Origin: an uncultured Eggerthellaceae bacterium
GTDB taxonomy: Bacteria; Actinomycetota; Coriobacteriia; Coriobacteriales; Eggerthellaceae
Assembly (NCBI GenBank): GCA_949450265.1
Contig: CASTMW010000049.1
Coordinates: 1-10,882 of the forward strand
Direction: 5' to 3'
Length of the DNA: 10,882 nt
Shown: piece by piece, positions 6,740-10,882 of the stretch
Layout: each line of letters starts with the position of its first letter
Position numbering within the stretch: the stretch's first letter is position 1
The notes under the pieces: generated by a model
What the model saw: only the letters and a program-made list of their open reading frames with translations
Database searches by the model: none
Told to the model about the DNA's origin: nothing
Made by a program: the position numbers and the translations under genes

Positions 6740-7675
6740 ATGGCCATCCATGCGAACATGACGGACCTGATCGGGAATACGCCTCTGGTCGAACTTACGA
6801 ACTACGAGCGTGCCCACGGCCTTGATGCAACCATCGTGGGCAAGGTGGAAAGTTTCAACCCGGGTGGCAGCGTTAAGGATCGCGTAGCGAAGGCGATGTA
6901 TGACCAGGCGGTCTCCGACGGCCTGATCGATGACGAGACCGTCATCATCGAACCCACTTCCGGCAATACCGGCATCGGGCTGGCGGCCATCGCGGCGGCG
7001 TGCGGCAATCGCATCATCATCACCATGCCGGAGACCATGTCGGTGGAGCGGCGCAACCTGATGCGCGCCTACGGTGCTGAGCTGGTGCTCACCGATGGCA
7101 CGAAAGGCATGAAGGGCGCCATCGCGCGCGCCGAGGAGCTAGCTCGCGAAACGCCCAACTCGTTCATTCCTTCCCAGTTCACCAATCCGGCGAATCCAGC
7201 CGTGCACTATCGCACGACCGGTCCTGAGATCTGGGAGGCCACCGATGGCAAGGTGGATATCCTGGTGTCAGGTGTGGGCACGGGCGGCACCATCTCAGGT
7301 GCGGGTGCTTACCTGAAAGAGCGCAAGCCGGGTGTCCAGATCGTAGCAGTGGAGCCTGCGGGCAGTCCGGTGCTCTCCACGGGGTGCGGTGGCACGCACA
7401 AGATACAGGGGATCGGTGCTGGGTTCGTGCCCGAAACGCTGAACACGCAGATATACGATGAGATCATCACCATCGAAGACGAAGAGGCGTTCCGTACTGG
7501 TCGCGAACTGGCGGCAGGGGATGGCCTTCTGGTAGGCATCTCGTCGGGCGCGGCGGTGGCGGCGGCCACACAGTTGGCCGAGCGCCCGGAGAATGCGGGC
7601 AAGCTGATCGTGGCCATCCTGCCTGACACTGGCGAGCGCTATCTGACCACGGCCATGTTCGACTTCTCGGAATAG
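6740..7675 (+). CDS. cysK: Cysteine synthase A (O-acetylserine sulfhydrylase)
   Basis: A cytoplasmic PLP enzyme that makes L-cysteine from O-acetylserine and sulfide. It has 311 residues, the usual CysK length. PLP lysine K46 is in the classic PGGSVKDR motif (41-48). The substrate loop TSGNTG is at 73-78, the phosphate-cradle loop GTGGT at 180-184, the serine that contacts the pyridine nitrogen in GISSGAA (266-272), and the C-terminal PDTGERYLTT at 295-304. QFTNPANP (146-153) and HYRTTGPEIW (156-165) also fit CysK. The ATG at 6740 is chosen because GAAGGAG lies 6 nt upstream; an in-frame TTG at 6722 has no such site. The CysK assignment over the thiosulfate-using CysM is from the overall motif pattern. 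The methyltransferase gene follows with almost no gap. No serine acetyltransferase gene is in the window. Confidence 0.95.
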   Translation: MAIHANMTDLIGNTPLVELTNYERAHGLDATIVGKVESFNPGGSVKDRVAKAMYDQAVSDGLIDDETVIIEPTSGNTGIGLAAIAAACGNRIIITMPETMSVERRNLMRAYGAELVLTDGTKGMKGAIARAEELARETPNSFIPSQFTNPANPAVHYRTTGPEIWEATDGKVDILVSGVGTGGTISGAGAYLKERKPGVQIVAVEPAGSPVLSTGCGGTHKIQGIGAGFVPETLNTQIYDEIITIEDEEAFRTGRELAAGDGLLVGISSGAAVAAATQLAERPENAGKLIVAILPDTGERYLTTAMFDFSE

Positions 7676-7681
7676 GTGCGG

Positions 7682-8875
7682 ATGGCATCTCGGGAAGAAC
7701 AAGCCGGATGTAAGGTGGAGCGCATCTGCGGTGGGTGCACCTTGATCGGTGTGCCCTATGAGGAGCAGCTGGCTGACAAGCAGGAGCGCATCCGGCAGCT
7801 CTTCGACGGCATGGCTCCGGCCCAAGCATTCCAGCCCATCTTGGGGATGAAGGACCCCTACCACTATCGCAGCAAGGTCGTCTCGCCCTTCGCGCCTGGT
7901 CGTGATAGGAAGAGGGGCTCGTCTTTAGTGGAGACGGGCATGTATGTGCGCGGGACGCATCGGCTGGTGAACACCGACGGCTGTATGGTGGAGAACGAGG
8001 TGGGCAACCAGGTGGTGCGTGCCATACGGCAGATCATGCAGCGTTGGAAGATGGAGCCTTACGACGAGGATGCACATGCGGGCTTCATCCGCCACGCGGT
8101 CGTGCGCATCGGGCATGCGAGCAACGAGGTGCTGGTGACCATAGTGACGAATGGCGAGGATTTCCCTGCCTCGAAAGCGTTCTGTCGCGAACTGGTGCGG
8201 CGTGTGCCCCAGATCACTACCATCGTGCAGAATATCAACGAACGGCAGACCAATGTCATCTTGGGAGAGCGTGAGCGCACGCTGTACGGGCCGGGCTTCA
8301 TCTTGGACACGCTGTGCGGCTTGTCGCTGCGCATCTCGTCGCGCTCGTTCTATCAGGTGAACGCGGTGCAGACTGAGGTGCTCTACGCCAAGGCGGTGGA
8401 ACTTGCGGGCCTGGATGGATCGCAGGTGGTGATGGATGCCTATTGCGGAACGGGCACCATCGGCTTGGTGGCGGCCTCGCGGGGTGCTGCGCGCGTGATC
8501 GGCGTGGACAGCGTGGAGGCGGCCATCCGTGACGCACGGCAGAATGCAGCGCACAACGGTATCGAGAATGCGGAGTTCGTGGCCGATGACGCCACCGCAT
8601 TCATACGACGCGCCGCAGCGAACGGGCAGGCGCTCGATGTGTTGTTCCTGGATCCGCCGCGCGCTGGGTCCACCGTCGAGTTCTTGACCAGTGCCAGCGC
8701 TTTGGCCCCGGCGCGCATCGTGTATATCTCCTGCGACCCTCGAACGCAGGCACGCGACGCTGCATGCCTGCGCGAACATGGCTATGCCATCGAGGTCATC
8801 CAACCGGTCGACATGTTTCCGCATACCGACCACATCGAGAACATCGTCGCGTTTCGGCGCACGCCAGCCGCTTGA
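7682..8875 (+). CDS. RNA m5U methyltransferase, RlmD/TrmA family, without TRAM domain
   Basis: A SAM-dependent enzyme that methylates carbon 5 of a uridine in 23S rRNA or tRNA. In the numbering of the ATG form (397 residues), cysteines 10, 16, 19 and 101 match the C-X5-C-X2-C...C ligands of the 4Fe-4S cluster in RumA/RlmD. The SAM fold starts at DAYCGTGTIGL (252-262), after the SFYQVN motif (222-227) and before DPPR (324-327). The catalytic cysteine is C351 in YISCDPRT and the general base is E386 in HIEN. The usual N-terminal TRAM RNA-binding domain is absent: the protein begins right at the Fe-S motif. An in-frame GTG at 7676 touches the cysK stop codon; the ATG at 7682 has only a weak AGG site, so the start is uncertain by two codons. 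Cotranscription and likely translational coupling with cysK are inferred. Target uridine unknown. Confidence 0.9.
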   Translation: MASREEQAGCKVERICGGCTLIGVPYEEQLADKQERIRQLFDGMAPAQAFQPILGMKDPYHYRSKVVSPFAPGRDRKRGSSLVETGMYVRGTHRLVNTDGCMVENEVGNQVVRAIRQIMQRWKMEPYDEDAHAGFIRHAVVRIGHASNEVLVTIVTNGEDFPASKAFCRELVRRVPQITTIVQNINERQTNVILGERERTLYGPGFILDTLCGLSLRISSRSFYQVNAVQTEVLYAKAVELAGLDGSQVVMDAYCGTGTIGLVAASRGAARVIGVDSVEAAIRDARQNAAHNGIENAEFVADDATAFIRRAAANGQALDVLFLDPPRAGSTVEFLTSASALAPARIVYISCDPRTQARDAACLREHGYAIEVIQPVDMFPHTDHIENIVAFRRTPAA

Positions 8876-8885
8876 CGCTCAAGCG
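8869..8885 (+). terminator. Hairpin at the methyltransferase stop codon
   Basis: CGCTTGA - CGC - TCAAGCG is a perfect 7-bp stem with a 3-nt loop; the stop codon TGA (8873-8875) closes the left arm. No T-run follows, so it is not a standard intrinsic terminator. It may protect the mRNA end or be chance. Confidence 0.3.
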
Positions 8886-8980
8886 CTCGGATGCTCAACG
8901 GAGGTCGTCTGCGATCCGATGCCGACAATAGGTCGCTACCGTTCCGATGCTGAACGATATCCGAATGGCGAAAAAATCCC

Positions 8981-9009
8981 TTGCCCATGGTCGACGGGTG
9001 GGTTATCAT
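8981..9009 (+). promoter_or_regulatory. tRNA-Leu promoter
   Basis: TTGCCC (8981-8986) and TATCAT (9004-9009) are exactly 17 bp apart, with a short A-run at 8971-8976 upstream that may act as an UP-like element. The predicted start of transcription is near 9016, about 25 nt before the mature tRNA. This is the best -35/-10 pair in the window, as expected for a stable RNA gene. Confidence 0.7.
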
Positions 9010-9040
9010 GAGCAACGCTCTGTCAAGAGCACTGGTGCAT

Positions 9041-9127
9041 GCGGGCGTGGCGGACTTGGCAGACGCGCATGGTTCAGGTCCATGTGAGCTTCGGCTCATG
9101 AAGGTTCAAGTCCTTTCGCCCGCACCA
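9041..9127 (+). tRNA. tRNA-Leu (anticodon CAG)
   Basis: A type II (long variable arm) tRNA of 87 nt including an encoded CCA (9125-9127). The acceptor stem pairs GCGGGCG (9041-9047) with CGCCCGC (9117-9123), with discriminator A at 9124. The anticodon stem is CATGG/CCATG and the loop TTCAGGT places CAG at 9075-9077, reading CUG. The variable arm TGAGC-TTCG-GCTCA forms a stem, and the T-arm is GAAGG-TTCAAGT-CCTTT with one G-U pair. The long arm, A discriminator and anticodon all agree on leucine. The gene stands alone, with its own promoter and terminator. Confidence 0.96.
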
Positions 9128-9139
9128 TCTTGAACGCAG

Positions 9140-9170
9140 AAGAAGCCGCTTGTGAGCGGCTTCTTTCGTT
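9140..9170 (+). terminator. Intrinsic terminator after tRNA-Leu
   Basis: AGAAGCCGCT - TGTG - AGCGGCTTCT is a perfect 10-bp stem (9141-9164), extendable by an A-T pair, followed by TTCGTT. It lies 14 nt after the tRNA CCA end and is a good intrinsic terminator for that transcript. Confidence 0.8.
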
Positions 9171-9469
9171 CTGGGGAAGCGTTGCGATCAACGATGCGAG
9201 CAGTAACCCTCATCACCGTGGGACGCATACGATCCGTCCTTGAAGACGAATACGGAGCGCGGGCCACCACCATGTTCGTGACAACAGCCATGCTCGTTGC
9301 CCTTGTTGCCCTTGCGCGACTGGCGATGGTCTTGGTCGACTCGAACATTTTGTGAGTTATCTTCCATCCGACGTCTGCCTGCATATCGGGCATCTTGGCC
9401 GCTTCTTGGGAAGGAAGGCGCGGGCGATGGGCTAGACTTTCCGATAGCAAGACCCAGAAGGAGAAGCGC
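9171..9469. other. About 300 bp without a supported gene
   Basis: Between the tRNA terminator and the YkvI-like gene I see no gene I can support. A 53-codon plus-strand frame (9194-9355) has a hydrophobic stretch but no ribosome site near its ATG. GTTGCCCTT is repeated twice in tandem at 9296-9313. A weak promoter candidate for the next operon is TCGACT (9336-9341), 16 bp, TATCTT (9358-9363), which would leave a leader of about 100 nt. None of these is strong. Confidence 0.45.
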
Positions 9470-10609
9470 GTGGGATCTGGTGGAGGATTCAGCCTGAAGA
9501 AGGCATTCATCTTGGCGGGTGCCATCATCGCGTTGGTGGTGGGCACGGGGTTCGCTACCGGACAGGAACTGGTGCAGTACTTCACCGCCTATGGGCTGGG
9601 CGGATTCGCGGTCATCGCTGTGTTCGCCGTCATCTTCATCTACTACAATCTGAGCTTTGCCAGGGTGGGGGCCAAGGAGCGCTACGAGCACGGCAACGAT
9701 GTGTTCCGCTACTATTGCGGCAAGCGCATCGGCACCTTCTTCGACTATTACTCCACGCTGTTCTGCTATATGTCGTTCTTCGTCATGGTGGGCGGTGCAT
9801 CATCGGCGCTGCAGCAAGGGTTCGGCATCCCCGCGTGGGCGGGTGCCACGCTGCTGGCCATCATCGTGGTGCTGGTGGTGAGTTTGGGGCTCAATCGCTT
9901 GATCGAGATCATCGGGGTCATCGGGCCGGTGAACATCGCGTTCTTCATCACGGTGGGCCTGATCGTGGTGGTGATGGACTGGCCGCATATCGCTGAGGGT
10001 TTGCGCGCCATCCAAGAGAGCACGCTGGCGGGTGCGGGCGAGGGCGAGGGCATCGTGCGGGCAGGGGAACACTGGCTGGTGTCGGGCTTGTCGTATGCAG
10101 GGTTCGTGCTCTTGTGGTTCGCCAGCTTCATGACGCTTCTGGGGGCGCGCAACGAGCCGCGCACCCTGCGCGCGGGGCTGATTATCGCGGTGGTTGCCAT
10201 CTGTGCGGCCATCGCCATTATCTTCATGGCCCAGGTGGCCAACATCAACACGGGCGCCGACGAGCTGTTTGTGTGGAACGCTCCCATCCCCAACCTGATC
10301 CTGGCGGAGCGCGTGTGGCCGCCCTTGGTGTTCGTGTATGCGGTGGTGGTGTTCGTGGGCGCGTGCGCCACATCGGTGCCGCTGCTGTACAACCCGGTTG
10401 CGCGCTTCGCGGATGAGGGCACGCCGCGCTTCCGCGTGCTGGCGGCCGTGCTGGGCGTGGTGGGGCTGGCCATCGGACTGTTCTTCCCGTATCGCATGCT
10501 GGTGAACGTGATCTATGTGCTGAACGGGTATATCGGGGCGGCGCTGCTGGTCTTCATGGTGGTGCGCGATGTGAGGGGACGGAGGGATCGTGATGAAGGA
10601 GAAGCGTAG
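9470..10609 (+). CDS. YkvI family membrane protein (APC-superfamily-like transporter)
   Basis: An integral membrane protein of 379 residues with about ten predicted helices (roughly 13-30, 42-62, 96-118, 124-142, 147-170, 204-225, 233-258, 283-305, 322-340, 344-366). The first helix carries GTGFATGQELVQYFT (25-39), the hallmark of the Bacillus YkvI family and similar to the broken first helix of LeuT-fold transporters. GLSYAGFVLLW (206-216) in helix 6 also fits. The family is thought to move a small organic substrate with an ion, but the substrate is not established. The GTG at 9470 is chosen because GAAGGAG lies 6 nt upstream and the protein begins just before helix 1; an ATG at 9395 would add 25 charged residues and has no ribosome site. 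It overlaps the next gene by 17 nt, so the two are one operon. Confidence 0.85.
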   Translation: MGSGGGFSLKKAFILAGAIIALVVGTGFATGQELVQYFTAYGLGGFAVIAVFAVIFIYYNLSFARVGAKERYEHGNDVFRYYCGKRIGTFFDYYSTLFCYMSFFVMVGGASSALQQGFGIPAWAGATLLAIIVVLVVSLGLNRLIEIIGVIGPVNIAFFITVGLIVVVMDWPHIAEGLRAIQESTLAGAGEGEGIVRAGEHWLVSGLSYAGFVLLWFASFMTLLGARNEPRTLRAGLIIAVVAICAAIAIIFMAQVANINTGADELFVWNAPIPNLILAERVWPPLVFVYAVVVFVGACATSVPLLYNPVARFADEGTPRFRVLAAVLGVVGLAIGLFFPYRMLVNVIYVLNGYIGAALLVFMVVRDVRGRRDRDEGEA

Positions 10610-10871
10610 GTATGCCACGTATGCCAGCAAGATGCACCGTGCGAACCGCGAGGCAGCCTATACGGTGGTGGCGCTGGCCGTGATCGTGGTGGCGTGGTTG
10701 GTGTTAGGGTTCGGCCTGGCGGGTAGCGATGTGCGCATCGCGTCCACGCCCCTTTGGATCATTGGCGGCACGGTGGGCACGTGGTTGGTGGCCGTGGTGG
10801 CGGCGGTGGTGCTGGCTAAGCGCATCTTCGTGAACTTCGACCTTGATGATAAGGGAGACGAAGATGACTGA
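10593..10871 (+). CDS. yhdT: YhdT/DUF997 family small membrane protein
   Basis: A 92-residue protein with two predicted membrane helices (about 22-42 and 53-76), a basic N-terminus and a very acidic tail (FDLDDKGDEDD). The ANREA start of helix 1, the helix spacing and the acidic end after RIFVNF match the YhdT/DUF997 family, which in many bacteria is encoded directly upstream of the pantothenate:Na+ symporter PanF. Its role is unproven; a small partner or assembly subunit of the symporter is the usual guess. The ATG at 10593 is chosen because GGAGGG (10581-10586) sits 6 nt upstream; a GTG at 10590 is too close to that site. It overlaps the YkvI-like gene by 17 nt and the next gene by 8 nt. 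Confidence 0.8.
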   Translation: MKEKRRYATYASKMHRANREAAYTVVALAVIVVAWLVLGFGLAGSDVRIASTPLWIIGGTVGTWLVAVVAAVVLAKRIFVNFDLDDKGDEDD

Positions 10872-10882
10872 CCTTCTGGGAT
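10864..10882 (+). CDS. Start of a gene cut by the window edge, probably sodium:solute symporter (PanF-like)
   Basis: An ATG at 10864 overlaps the end of the YhdT-like gene (ATGACTGA) and is preceded by AAGGGAG at 10851-10857 with a 6-nt spacer, so a translated gene starts here. Only six codons (MTDLLG) are visible. The PanF-type symporter assignment rests solely on the known pairing of YhdT/DUF997 with that transporter. Confidence 0.5.

Noticed and set aside
7925..8833. Long minus-strand open frame opposite the methyltransferase gene
   Set aside because: It covers a gene with all catalytic motifs on the other strand; no recognisable protein features.
9041..9170. tRNA-Leu as an integration site for a mobile element
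   Set aside because: No integrase, no repeat of the tRNA 3' end and no foreign-looking genes are seen nearby; the flanking genes look like ordinary chromosomal ones.
9188..9691. Minus-strand frame with a Cys/His-rich stretch
   Set aside because: It starts inside the YkvI-like gene on the opposite strand, has no ribosome site, and the Cys/His pattern does not form a known metal-binding motif.

Overview
This window looks like chromosomal core or near-core DNA from a high-GC Gram-positive bacterium. My best guess is an actinobacterium of the class Coriobacteriia (Eggerthella/Slackia/Adlercreutzia-like). That rests on GC-rich codon use, strong Shine-Dalgarno sites at 6-7 nt spacing, an LTA-synthase-type protein, and the mix of gut-anaerobe transporters. 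It is an inference from style, not from a marker gene. I see no phage, insertion sequence, CRISPR array or integrase.

Layout. On the minus strand, read from right to left, are a sodium-dependent amino-acid-type transporter of the NSS/SNF family (2033-3418) and then an LTA synthase/phosphoglycerol-transferase family protein (109-2025). The two are nearly contiguous and probably one transcript. A divergent control region (about 3419-3584) separates them from a LysR-type regulator (3585-4511). The region has a perfect TATAAT box for each direction, a 19-bp perfect hairpin at the predicted 5' end of the transporter mRNA, and several repeated half-sites. The regulator overlaps, by 20 nt, a HelD-like helicase/RNA-polymerase-recycling ATPase that starts with TTG (4492-6648).

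Next is a two-gene plus-strand unit: cysteine synthase (cysK, 6740-7675) followed almost without a gap by an RNA 5-methyluridine methyltransferase of the RlmD/TrmA family (7682-8875). This enzyme keeps its Fe-S cysteines but has no TRAM domain. A free-standing tRNA-Leu(CAG) gene (9041-9127) follows, with its own well-formed promoter and intrinsic terminator. About 300 bp without a convincing gene lead into the last unit: a YkvI-like membrane transporter (9470-10609), an overlapping small YhdT/DUF997 membrane protein (10593-10871), and the first six codons of a further gene (10864 on) that by analogy with yhdT-panF is probably a sodium:solute symporter.

How the genes work together. The LysR protein most likely responds to a substrate of the divergently transcribed NSS transporter and controls that promoter as well as its own operon, which would also set HelD levels. 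cysK and the Fe-S-containing methyltransferase share a transcript. The right-hand unit is a membrane transport cluster. I found no clearly new biological system. The points most worth checking are the lysR-helD coupling, the divergent control region, the TRAM-less methyltransferase joined to cysK, and the YkvI-YhdT-symporter cluster.
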